64,000 bases of DNA from Elysia chlorotica (Eukaryota; Mollusca; Gastropoda; Plakobranchidae), in NCBI GenBank assembly GCA_003991915.1, contig RQTK01000019.1:460366-524365 (forward strand), in the 5' to 3' direction. Shown one piece after another: positions 14,401 to 23,279 of this stretch; within the stretch, counting starts at the first letter, position 1, and the number at the start of each line of letters is the position of its first letter. The notes beneath the pieces were generated by a model. It ran no database searches and was not told the origin of the DNA. It was given only the letters and a program-made list of their open reading frames with translations. The position numbers and the translations under genes are program-made.

Positions 14401-16283
14401 GCTTGCCAGATTAGAGCATTGACCGTCTGAGCTATGGATTCTCCACAAAACTTAAGCGTAGGTCATAACTGGTAACACTTCTTTAAGGTATAATAGATAC
14501 ACACAGGTTAGGTGCAGCTATTAAGTGAAAACTTCAAATTAATTCAATGAAACTAGATATTAAATATTGATATACTTAAGTTGATTTTCGTTTTATCTTG
14601 TTTGATATTTTGTTTTTCAGTCCAGACCAACACCAACTAAAGTCAGCCACCTGCCAGTGGAAGATGTGAGTGAATTTGTTTCTTTGAAATGTATATTTTT
14701 TGTTTTGTTTTGTTTTATTCCATAAGTTGAAACTAAATTGAAGGTAAATCATTACTATATTAATGTTATTATGTGTGTAGACACAGAGTTTTAAGTACAA
14801 TAGTAGGAAAGCTTACACCTTGTTGTGAGCCTTTATATTTTTATATCGTAAGACAAGTCGTAAGCTGACTACAACATAGTACTTGTGACCCATTGTACCT
14901 GAATGCTCTGTTCCGGTTTATTTTATACTTAAATACTCATGCATTTTTCTTATCATGTAGTATACTGTTTGTTGAACAATAAAATCTTTGTGTGGTTTGA
15001 GCCAATGAGATACACCAGATATCAACATGGTTACTATTTAAGAGAAGGGCAGGTCATTTCTATTGGATCAATTTCCATCGGCAAGCAGCTACTATATATT
15101 TCTTTAGCAGACAACTTTTTATACATTTCAAGCGGCAGAAGAAGAAAAAAGGTTGGATACAGCTGTCTTCCTCTCATTTCTTCTTTACGACTATAGCAGT
15201 ATGTCTGTAAAACACCCCTGTTCAAATAACATGGTGAGTCCTTCACAGCTCAGGAAAATCAACAAAAAGCATCATCATTCGTGATTTGACATTTTTTCGT
15301 GGGAATCTGAAGTATGCAGCCATCCACATTTTCTTCAGTCTTATTATCTGTCAAATTGCCAGGTCAAGGCAACTAGCGAAATTTGTGGAATATTTGAATC
15401 GATTACATTATTATTATGGTTTTGAAATGATTCAACTTTAGATTTCACACGTTGCGGTTTAGACTTACCCACGTTTTGAATTGGATAGGTATGAAAACTG
15501 CACTATTTCAAAGTAAGCCTAACATTATTTTGTGTGATAATTTTTCTGATATTATTATCCAGGACTGAAGTACGCCTTGAGCAAGTTAGGACAGCAACTA
15601 GGCTTGTTGCAAAATCTAGCTTAGGTTATCAGTGATACTTAACACTTAGACTGCCCATGAAATTTGCTCATCTTTTTTCAAAAAACAGTGATTGACTAAA
15701 CTTACTGTAAATTCCTGATTATAAATTTTAGGTGTAGCCCAACTAGGTGTCTTAAAGGTTATAACAATGTTAAGGAACAAGTAATTAGGTATAAACATGT
15801 TGCCTACATGTGGAGGTTTGAATATTCTTTGTTTGTTTCCATGTCGCAGCAAGAGGCGTGGGAGTCGAGGCAGCTGCGCCAGCCCATTGACTGGGAGGGC
15901 GTCCAGATTGACCCGGCACCGTTCCAGTTGGTGGAGCGCACGTCTCTACACAAGGTGGGTGTAATGTTGTGAGTTTTTCTCATTTTTCTGTTTATTCTGT
16001 GAGTTGTTTTATGTAGTAATGTAGGTATGTAGACACTGGAAGTGTATAGTGTAAATCTTGTATGATCCAGTTTTGATTGATCAGATTAATATTAGTAATG
16101 GTGATAATGACGAAGATAATAAAAATAATAATAATAATGATAATAATAATAATAATAGTAATAATAATAATAATAATAATANNNNNNNNNNNNNNNNNNN
16201 NNNNNNNNNNNNNNNNNNNNNNNNNNNNNNNNNNNNNNNNNNNNNNNNNNNNNNNNNNNNNNNNNNNNNNNNNNNNNNNNNNN

Positions 16284-16365
<82 letters not shown>

Positions 16366-17687
16366 TAAATTCATTTTTAGCAGAATAGTATTTAGAAAAC
16401 TGTTATCTTACATTAGCCTGGTGGAAATTAATCTTTAGTCGGAGCAAGTCAAATAAATGTATTTAGAAATAATAATCATGTGTGGTCAAATAATTAAAAA
16501 ATCTCTTCCAACCTCCCAGGTGCATTCTCTCTTCTCACTGTTGGGTCTGAACCATGCGTTTGTGACCAACACTGGACGGCTAGTGGGGGTTGTCGGTCTC
16601 AAAGAGGTGAGTTATCTTGATTTCTTATGTTTTAAGTGTCCCTGTTACACACTACTGGTTGGGTTGGTGTCAATACAAAGTAATTCACTGAGACAGGAGT
16701 CATGGTGTTCTTGCACGGTCTTTGTGTGGCATCACATAACATTGTCAGACATTAGATTTGGGACCCATCCTCAATATAGCCAATATAAAAAACACACACA
16801 TCTTTCCATTCATCATAATAAATGTTCACAATGTTTATTATAAAATTTTAGTATTTTTACTTGTGTTGAGAAATTTATGAAAGTATTACAGCTACACATC
16901 ATCATGTTATGTTTGTTTCTTTTCTCTTGAACCTGCTCGTTCTCATACTTCTTTCTATGTTTAAAAAAAACACCCAAAATAATTTACAGAAAAAATTTAG
17001 TCCTTTTTTTATGGTCATCTTAATTTTGATGAACTCACATGCAATAATTTGGCTGCAGAGTTGTTAAGTTAACATGCATAGTGTTTATTCAGACAATGTG
17101 CAAAAGTCTTGAGTTCGATAAAATGTTCTATTCTGGATGATAGCAGTCTGCATAATATATGAAGTTAACTTGATAGCTAACAGAAAGGAATGGATCTCTC
17201 TACACATCTAACATGAATCAGCTGTCTGTTGCGTAATGAAATTTAAAGTAGAAGGGTTTCTAAACAAAACTAGTTATAAAAAGAAAAAAAAAAGAAAACA
17301 ACTAAAAAACGAGAAATGGCCTTTACAGAGTTGTTCAAGCTTAAATCCTCTGCCAAGATACTATAGCTTTATTAATGCAAGTGCAGTTTAATGTTGGAAT
17401 ATCTCATGTGTTTCTCCTGTCTTGTTCCGCAGCTTCGGGCGGCGGTGCAGGGTCAGATCGAGCTGCAGGAGGACGGCACGAAGGTGCTCAACCCGCCAGA
17501 GGCGTCCTCGGGCTGGGCAGGAGGGCGGGGCTCCATGAGCGGCTGGAGGGACCAGGACATCGAGGAGGACGGGGAGGAGGAGGCCATGGCCCCGATCGAC
17601 GACACGCAGCTGGAGGTGGTCAAGCAGTCGGGCACGTCTGGCCCCATGCTCAGGCTGCACTCAAACAAATCGTCCGCCGAGGCCTGA
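1185..17687 (+). CDS. CLCN2: CLC-2-type voltage-gated chloride channel, 3' 21 exons (5' part outside window)
   Basis: Plasma-membrane chloride channel of the CLC-1/2/K branch. Exons with GT-AG borders: 1185-1318, 2073-2150, 2377-2455, 2931-3056, 3538-3622, 4011-4112, 4696-4780, 5652-5804, 6277-6346, 6922-7032, 9497-9594, 10199-10314, 11106-11239, 11675-12105, 12423-12564, 13368-13447, 14079-14117, 14621-14665, 15850-15954, 16520-16606, 17433-17687. They total 2555 nt, which is two leading bases plus 851 codons including TGA, and all junction phases agree. Visible family motifs are GSGIPE (chloride site), GKEGP (gating glutamate), [33 protein letters not shown] and KKLPYLPD, followed by two CBS-domain halves. 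The N-terminus and first membrane helices are upstream of base 1. Resemblance to vertebrate CLC-2 is strong from memory of the family; CLC-1 or CLC-K cannot be separated from it in invertebrates, where one gene usually represents the group. Confidence 0.95.
1586..1769. repeat. Imperfect inverted repeat (foldback/MITE-like)
   Basis: The left arm begins aaggcctgagccagac and ends ttttgtatgaaac. The right arm begins gtttcatacgaaag and ends ggctggctctcgcctt, the imperfect reverse complement. The arms of about 60-70 bp enclose an AT-rich centre of about 50 bp. It lies in an intron and shows no ORF. Confidence 0.7.
2073..2150 (+). CDS. CLCN2: CLC channel exon completing GKEGPFVH gating motif
   Basis: The 78-nt exon encodes [19 protein letters not shown] and then FRGIYE, phase 0 at both ends, with donor gtgagt. 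With the preceding exon it restores the gating motif GKEGPFVH, found in CLC channels and transporters. The next exon (2377-2455) continues with [19 protein letters not shown] and is followed by the VLFSIEVT segment in 2931-3056, the usual CLC order. Confidence 0.92.
5652..5804 (+). CDS. CLCN2: CLC channel exon with extracellular loop
   Basis: Begins [16 protein letters not shown] and ends in a hydrophobic stretch, [10 protein letters not shown]. The alignment position corresponds to the extracellular loop and following helix of CLC-2. The loop carries an N-glycosylation sequon (NIT). Phase 0 at both ends, donor gtaaga. Confidence 0.9.
6277..7032 (+). CDS. CLCN2: Two CLC channel exons forming the third chloride-site motif
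   Basis: Exons 6277-6346 and 6922-7032 join in phase 1 to give [20 protein letters not shown] and then [10 protein letters not shown] and [10 protein letters not shown]. This is the third conserved anion-path motif (GVFxPVFxxGAAFGR) of the CLC family. The 575-bp intron between them is AT-rich and shows no recognisable element. Confidence 0.92.
7033..9496 (+). other. Long CLC intron (2.46 kb)
   Basis: The largest intron of the channel gene in the window, bounded by gtatgt and tttcag. It contains a minus-strand tRNA-like SINE remnant near its 3' end (about 9135-9310) and a short GGCGTAA/TTACGCC hairpin near 7268. I see no further exon with channel-like coding in it. Confidence 0.7.
9135..9310 (-). 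mobile_element. Minus-strand SINE remnant in CLC intron
   Basis: The minus strand has a B-box-like segment (gcagatttgattcctgctct) followed by a body with tctgtgttggtgtaatatga and gccctgtcatcctgctatgg. It parallels the SINE family at 22-23 kb but is diverged. Confidence 0.55.
11106..11239 (+). CDS. CLCN2: CLC channel exon, start of cytoplasmic CBS1
   Basis: After splicing from 10199-10314 ([15 protein letters not shown]) it encodes [13 protein letters not shown], then [16 protein letters not shown], then [11 protein letters not shown]. This is the beginning of the first CBS domain of the CLC-2 C-terminus. It ends in phase 1 at ACA A before gtaaga. Confidence 0.92.
11370..11435 (+). repeat. 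(CT)n microsatellite in CLC intron
   Basis: A pure dinucleotide tract of about 66 bp, 100 bp upstream of the decoy acceptor at 11551. Confidence 0.97.
11535..11574 (+). other. Decoy splice acceptor and truncated exon copy
   Basis: A stretch covering the polypyrimidine tract, cag acceptor and first 17 exon bases (to 11568) duplicates the real exon border at 11657-11691, offset 123 bp. If used, the acceptor at 11551 would read SSMILL as the true exon does and then diverge, reaching an in-frame TAG at 11608-11610. A GT at 11574 could act as donor and give a 22-nt frame-shifting exon. Confidence 0.75.
11675..12105 (+). CDS. CLCN2: CLC channel exon: CBS1 end and low-complexity linker
   Basis: Completes CBS1 with [18 protein letters not shown], then runs into an Asn/Ser-rich tract, a Gly/Pro/Ala-rich stretch and a basic segment ([20 protein letters not shown]). 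The 431-nt exon is the longest in the gene and far more GC-rich than the surrounding introns. The linker between CBS1 and CBS2 is known to vary in length across CLC channels. Phase 1 to phase 0, donor gtgagt. Confidence 0.92.
12423..13447 (+). CDS. CLCN2: CLC channel linker exons
   Basis: Exons 12423-12564 and 13368-13447 encode a Ser/Lys/Arg-rich cytoplasmic linker ([19 protein letters not shown]) and a charged segment ([14 protein letters not shown]). They are phase-compatible with their neighbours (0 to 1, then 1 to 0). The motif [17 protein letters not shown] looks like a phosphorylation-prone region, which is inference only. The 803-bp intron between them shows nothing recognisable. Confidence 0.85.
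14079..14117 (+). CDS. CLCN2: CLC channel 39-nt microexon
   Basis: Encodes [13 protein letters not shown] between a good cttacag acceptor and a gtaagt donor. It is phase 0 at both ends, so including or skipping it keeps the frame. With the next 45-nt exon it lies in the variable CBS1-CBS2 linker, a plausible cassette exon. Confidence 0.75.
14290..14460 (-). mobile_element. tRNA-like SINE remnant in CLC intron
   Basis: The minus strand begins ggagaatccatagctcagac and continues ggtcaatgctctaatctgg, an A-box-like head. A diverged body extends toward 14290. It is antisense within the channel gene between the two microexons. Confidence 0.6.
14621..14665 (+). CDS. CLCN2: CLC channel 45-nt microexon
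   Basis: Encodes [15 protein letters not shown] between tgtttttcag and gtgagt, phase 0 at both ends. Without it the linker would run directly to [17 protein letters not shown] of the next exon, so it may be alternatively spliced. Confidence 0.75.
15850..16606 (+). CDS. CLCN2: CLC channel CBS2 exons
   Basis: Exons 15850-15954 and 16520-16606 encode [20 protein letters not shown] and then [20 protein letters not shown] and VGVVGLKE. This is the second CBS domain in the form typical of CLC-1/2. Both exons are phase 0 at both ends. The intron between them holds the (TAA)n tract and the assembly gap. Confidence 0.93.
16112..16363. repeat. (TAA)n microsatellite with assembly gap
   Basis: TAA repeats interrupted by 102 Ns at 16182-16283. 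The gap is inside the repeat, so the true length is unknown. Reading frames through it translate as poly-Asn, poly-Ile or poly-Leu and are not genes. Confidence 0.98.
16640..16800 (+). mobile_element. SINE tail fragment
   Basis: Shares in order the motifs of the full-length SINEs at 22.2 and 23.0 kb: ggttgggttggtgtcaata, gagacaggagtc, cattgtcagac and ccatcctcaatatagcc. The tRNA-like head is missing. It lies in the last CLC intron. Confidence 0.7.
17433..17687 (+). CDS. CLCN2: CLC channel terminal coding exon
   Basis: Begins [19 protein letters not shown], the end of CBS2, and continues into an acidic tail ([16 protein letters not shown]) ending SSAEA and TGA at 17685-17687. It is GC-rich compared with its flanks. 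The acceptor is cttgttccgcag. Confidence 0.93.
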   Translation, partial: LRAAVQGQIELQEDGTKVLNPPEASSGWAGGRGSMSGWRDQDIEEDGEEEAMAPIDDTQLEVVKQSGTSGPMLRLHSNKSSAEA

Positions 17688-18290
17688 GTGGAGGGCTCAA
17701 AACTTCTGTCATGTAAATTGTCGGTAAATTTACGGATTTTCAGTGTTTTAAAAAATTTTGCAGGTCAGGGTTCAATAAGAGTCTGTCTGGTAATCCTTTG
17801 TGATTCTCTACGCCATGCCCCTTTACGCAAAAGTGTTCAATACAAAAATTAGGATCCAGTTGCATCACTAGAAGCTGAAGGGGTTCTTATCATTTATTGC
17901 TTTTTGCTTATCAAAGTTATGTAAAAAAGTCTGTCCCAGAGTCTTTGGCTGAGAGTTTAGGAACTAAGTTATAGTCCTGATGTTTTTATGTAATGTAAAT
18001 ACAAGTTGATATAGTGCCTTACTTTGCTGTTATGGCTATGCTGTGCGCTACACAGTTGTTTCTCATGAGCCTAGTATATATATGTTAGGATTTTGTTGGA
18101 AAACTCCCAAATTTCCCAGCATTGTATCTCTCAAAGTGAGGCAGCCATGATAGGTTGTCTGCTTCTACCCAATTGTTATGTCCCAAATATTGCTATGGTT
18201 CTTTGCAAGCTGAGGGACTCTTACCATTATTGCTTTATGCCCTTCAAAGTCAGCAATGTATATAACTTTGTACATAAGTTGGAGTTTTGT
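17688..18290 (+). other. CLC 3' UTR and downstream sequence
   Basis: AT-rich non-coding sequence between the channel stop codon and the LINE tail. It presumably includes the 3' UTR; I could not fix a single polyadenylation site. Confidence 0.5.
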
Positions 18291-18293
18291 TGG

Positions 18294-19180
18294 ATCATCA
18301 TCATCATCATCATCATCATCAAGTACCATGCCTCATAGCGTTGGTGATCATGTCCCTCCATATCTCTCTTTCTCTGGTTAGTTTCATCATCTCTGTAACC
18401 TTTGATATTTGTAGCCACTCCTTCATCCCGTCTGCCATTTTTTCTCTTTGCCTTCCTGGACTGCGTTTCCCATCAATCATTCCTGTTGTCACTAGATGTT
18501 CTAGTCCCTCTCTTCTCATCATGTGGCCAAAGAATGTTGTTTGCCTTTTCCTCACCTTGTTAATTATTGATGGTTTTGCTTGGGCTTCTTCTAAAACTTC
18601 TTTGTTTGATTTCTTTTCTGTCCAAGAGATGCGGAGCATTCGTCTTAAAAACCACATTTCTGTTGCTTTCAGTTTCTTTTCTATCTGCTTTGACACCGTC
18701 CACGCCTCGCAACCATACATTAGAATAGGTTCTATGTAGCACTGAAGGACCCTTTTTCTTGTTTGGATGGAGATGTGCTTATTTGTTAAGATGGTTTTCA
18801 TGCGCTGGAAACTTGCCTTTGACTGCGCTATGCGAGATGATATTTCTATGTTGTTTCTGCCATCGCCTGATATTATTGCCCCTAGATATTTAAAGCGGTC
18901 ACTTTGTTTGAGTTTGGTTCCTTTGATATAGATGTCACTCGTCGGCGATATCTGTTCCTTGCTGATAACCATTACCTCTGTCTTTTTACTGTTCAGTTCT
19001 AATCCTTTTTTCCTGCTCTCCTCTTCTACAATGTTTACTAAATTTTGTAGATCATTGTTGTTTTCTGCTAACAATACTGTGTCGTCGGCATATCTAAGGT
19101 TGTTGATATTGTGACCTCCCACTTTTATTCCAGGATGTCCTTCTAAGTTTCGCATGATTATTTCTTTGTTGGATATTGTC
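18294..19180 (-). mobile_element. 5'-truncated non-LTR retrotransposon (reverse transcriptase C-terminus)
   Basis: The minus strand encodes an intact reading frame of about 280 codons homologous to the end of a LINE reverse transcriptase. It contains LRYADDTVLLAE (the catalytic YADD box), LNSKKTEVMVIS, FKYLGAIISGDG, YGCEAWTVSK and EMWFLRRMLRISWTEK. The frame stays open upstream to 19269, but similarity starts near 19170, so the 5' truncation point is just before the YADD region. The stop codon TGA is itself the first unit of the (TGA)n tail at 18294-18321. Such microsatellite tails are typical of several LINE clades. The frame lacks stops, suggesting a fairly recent insertion. Confidence 0.9.
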
Positions 19181-19269
19181 CATATTTTCCAGGAATGTAC
19201 TTTAAGATGAGCCTGTCTTAGTAAGCTGTGATTATGAGATCTGGGATCTAATTTGACTAGGACAATCAA

Positions 19270-22230
19270 AAGTACAATGAAATTTACATTTGAAGAGAAT
19301 CATGCTCATAACGCAAACTTAACTTGTACATACGGTTAGATAGTTTGTTTTGTTCCTATGGTACAGATTTGGCACGTGTAACCAATTCAGGAAACACATA
19401 GTTCTTGAAATAAAAAGTAGTGCAAAGAGAAAATTTGGGCCTATCATTCCTATTTTCAGCAAGTTGAATATGGTAGCTGTATCAAGAAACATTCTGGGCT
19501 TTTTTTTTAAATCTCGGAGTGCTATTCAACAATTTATTTGAAAGTCCTTTTTGAAAATCTATTTTAAAAGGATTATCCCAAATTAAACAGGGTCTACTGC
19601 GTGAGGATGTACAAATATTTGTGAAATCGACATCCGCATGAGATGCTGATTGATAAGTGATGTGTGTTTGCAAATTGGTATATGCAGTGCTGGAGACTGA
19701 AGTAGCTTGAGAAAACTAAATACACTTTTATCCATGATTAGCGAATCTTAGAAGAGCCAGCTTTTATAACTGAGAAATAAAAAAAACTGTAAATAAGATT
19801 CAGGTGGGATAAATATTTTGCTTAATATTTCCAATATAAATTCATAGGAAAAACTGTCTTTAATATAAGACAGATTGGTGAGGAAATAAAGTTTTTGAAA
19901 GCCTGGAAATCAGGGTTTCAATATTATGACAGTCTTTTAAACATGTAAATTAATGTTTTTTATTTAATCTCAAGTCTTCCCTAAATGATATTTTTTTATT
20001 CACCTCATGTGTGCCTTAAAATAAAAATAAAAATCCAATTTCAGCTAAATGATTATTAATACTGAAATGTTTTGGAGCATTAGTATAATAATGATTAAAT
20101 ACATATATTTATCATTTTTATTCTTTTTCTAGATTTTGATGTGGTATGAATACTAAGCTGCTTATGGCCAAAGATACAATAGCTTTACTAATTCAAGTGC
20201 AGTTTAATGTTGGAATATGTACTTGGCTTATGATGGAAACCAATACTTTCAATCTCGCAGCTTAACTACTGACAGGTGTGAGCATAGTTCACCTTCATTC
20301 TTTTGTTTAAAATTTGTCACTGAATGCCTTGCGCATTTCTCATATCACATTTGTAATTTTATTTGTGTAGTTCATAGCCTTTTATTGAGCTGCATTGATT
20401 TAATTACAAATGTACCTTAAATTCATTCTTATTGAATGAACACTTTCTTTCAGTGCCTGCTCACCTATTGCAAATTCAGAGTTTTATAAACTCTTGGAGA
20501 ATTGAGATAACAACACATGGAAATATTTACTATTATGCAAGCAAGTATGATTATAGATATTTTATTATTGTAAATATCATTTTTATTTTAAGTGGTCTTG
20601 AAAGATGTTTCATGGGTTCATATGTAAAAAGATGGTTATTCTTTTTGAATTTTGTTCGATGTACATATAAATACATTTGTCACTTTTTTTCCAAAAAGGT
20701 ATGTTTCCCACCACTTGAATATATTTTACTGCTTCCTTTAAGAAAGATCTTATATATTATTTGTTTTAATCTTCCATGTTTTTACAGTTCACAGTCAGTC
20801 CATTTTCCCAGGAATGTGTATCCAGGCTGCTATACTATAATTATATAAAGTGTTTATACACCATAAGCAGATTTTAAAAGCCTTACAGTATTGTACAGAT
20901 TTGTTCTCCACAACAATATTGAAAACCCAGTTGTTTTTCTGTGACTGTCTGAATGAGCTGGCAATACAAATTGGAAATCTTGTAGCAAAAAGAATTGGCT
21001 CTCTTTACTAGCAAGCGATCTCCACCTGTAATTCAATACCATTTCCTTTTTCATTGCAAAAAGTTCAATTACAGTTCAATGTGTTTCTTGTAATAAATTG
21101 TTGAGATTTTTGTTCAAACATTAACTGTATACCTGATTGAAATTATGCTATTGTGCACAGAAAGCCTGTTGAAGATATAAAATGGGTATTAATGTGGAAA
21201 ATCGAACAGATATTCACATTGGACGGATTTAAAAGATTTTGTCACCTGTTTAATTTGTTGAACATGATTTTATTGATTGACTTATCCGGCTGAAAAACAA
21301 TGTTTTTATTACGTTGAAGGAGAACAATGTCAGGACCAATAACTGCAAGATAAGTGTTTCTGAGTGTAACATATGTTTCTTGTTTATTATCCATGTATTT
21401 CCCTACTTCAGCTGAACAAAGTATTTTCATTCATTAACTCTATTGGGTTAATATTAGTGTAAAATACTATGAAAAAAATATTTAAAAACCGTCTAAAATT
21501 GTGTCTTTCATGATCAGTTTTTGTCACTTTAAATGAATATCAAATATCTTATCAGTTGTTGAAAGCCAAGCCCATGTTTGCAACATATACTTTGGACCTT
21601 TATAGCCTCATCTACTTAAACCATGAACTTTATATTAACTCCTTGAGGATAAAGTTGTTCATAATTTCTTTGACATATGTATGTAGGAATATATTTTCCA
21701 GTGTAAAACTTTGATACTGAAAACTCTGGAATCACTCTCTTTTTCAAAATGAGATTTGAAAAAATGTAAATCAATTAAGTAACCATGTCAGGAAAGTTTG
21801 TGAATGAAAAAAGTATATAAGGATCCAGATCTAGTCAAACTAGACAAAAAACATCTTTCAGGAGTTTTCTGCTTTTTTCTTTAACATTTTTTAAATTATT
21901 TTTTGTTTTTGTTTTTTATTCTCTTGTATGCTTTTAAATATTTATCTATTTTCTGACTAGCATCTTCTCAAAGGAAGAAAAGCCATTTATTTCCCACCTC
22001 AATACTCTTGTTTACTCAATGCTCTAGTCATAAAACTTTTGCTTTAACCTTTTCTTCTATTAATTATTTCTTTTTATTCTTCCTGGTCTTTTGCCAGTCT
22101 ATATCTGTCGTCTTATCCTAAAAAAAACGTATTATGCATACTTCAGAAGAAGTCATATACATAGTTTTTTTTTTCATAAGACGGCACATATGGTCTTTTG
22201 TGTTCTTTTTTTTCTTCATTCCTGACGAAG
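19270..22230. other. Intergenic AT-rich sequence
   Basis: I see no conserved coding, RNA gene or clear mobile element here apart from the 20166-20218 repeat. Reading frames are short and lack recognisable protein features. Confidence 0.5.
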
Positions 22231-22239
22231 ACAAATTTT

Positions 22240-22530
22240 TGGCAACTAAGTTTCTGGCTCAAGTGTTAGATCATTGGTCTTGCAAGTGGGAGGTTACTGG
22301 TTTGGAACCCACGATCGATCAAAAATGTATTTATATGTTTTGTCTCCTATTGGTTTGATCGGTGTTAGTATAATGTGACTGACTGAGACAGGAGTCCAGG
22401 TATCCCTACACTGATACTGTAATGCAGGACGTAAAATTGTCAGACCTTATTCGTAAGAGCCGCCCACAATATAGCCTATAATGTGCTGAAATTGAAAGTT
22501 AAGCGACCAACTAAACTCAACTCAAAGCAA
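22240..22530 (+). mobile_element. tRNA-derived SINE
   Basis: The head resembles a tRNA: ttagatcattggtcttgc, then a B-box-like ggtttggaaccca. The body carries gatcggtgttagtataatg, tgactgagacaggagtcc, aaaattgtcagacc and the terminus agcgaccaactaaactcaac. The same order of motifs recurs at 22985, 54740 and 58970, which defines a family in this genome. Confidence 0.8.
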
Positions 22531-22979
22531 CAAAGTTTTGAGTTTAAAATAGCGCAATATTAAAATACTTGCCAAAGTGGCCATATATGAATCTCATCAA
22601 CTGAATTATTTTTTGTAAAGATTATTAAAGCCTAAAGAATTATTTGTGTGGAAAGGAGCTAGAAGGCCCAATAATAATTTTGTTTTTCTAAGTCTTTGAT
22701 ATTGAATATGGGACTTCACATGATTTTTTTTTCATATTAGCTTCACATACTTTTTTTTTTAGGGAAAAATATCAAAGTTGACAAATGTCCTTGATTACCA
22801 TGTTGTATGCTCACCAAACTGCCTTACAAGTTATGCAATGGCATTTCTGTTTCTATTGTGATATGGCTTTCTCAGTTTGATTTACATTTAGTCTGGATAT
22901 TATTAACTTTGCACTGGTTTAATACAAAATACAATGGTTTCCTCATGAGCCATATTTATTGTACTCATTACTACTTAAA

Positions 22980-23275
22980 TAGGGAGTAGAACTGGCACAA
23001 GTGGTAAAGCATTGGTCTTGCAATTGGGAAGTCCCCAGTTCGAAACCCAATATCAGTCAAAACTTTATTTGTACGATTTATGTCCGTACTAGTTGGATCG
23101 GTGTAACTATAAGTATGATGTGACCGGATGATAAGGGAGGCATGGTATCCCCACACTGGTTCTGTGAGGGAGCAAGTAAAATTGTAAGACGTTAGTCTTG
23201 AGATCTATCCTCAATATAGCCTTGCTGCTGATGTGGCAACTCAACCCATTAAATAGTTGACTAAAATACCCTTAA
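22980..23275 (+). mobile_element. tRNA-derived SINE, second copy
   Basis: The head is actggcacaagtggtaaagc with B box agttcgaaaccca. The body has gttggatcggtgtaac, gatgtgaccgg, taaaattgtaagac and atcctcaatatagcc. The head matches the 58.97-kb copy closely. It lies 450 bp from the previous SINE in the same orientation. Confidence 0.82.
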
Positions 23276-23279
23276 AAAG

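Larger units (their letters stand above)
17352..20218. repeat. Pair of ~50-bp repeats flanking the last CLC exon and the LINE
   Basis: The sequence upstream of the last channel exon (17352-17402) recurs at 20166-20218 with a few differences; both contain caagtgcagtttaatgttgg. Similarity stops before the exon border, so the second copy carries no exon. Confidence 0.75.

Noticed and set aside
16058-16438. Poly-Asn/Ile/Leu reading frames
   Set aside because: They are translations of a (TAA)n microsatellite containing a run of Ns.
20432-20848. 138-codon hydrophobic frame
   Set aside because: AT-rich intergenic composition; no homology recognised and no gene context.
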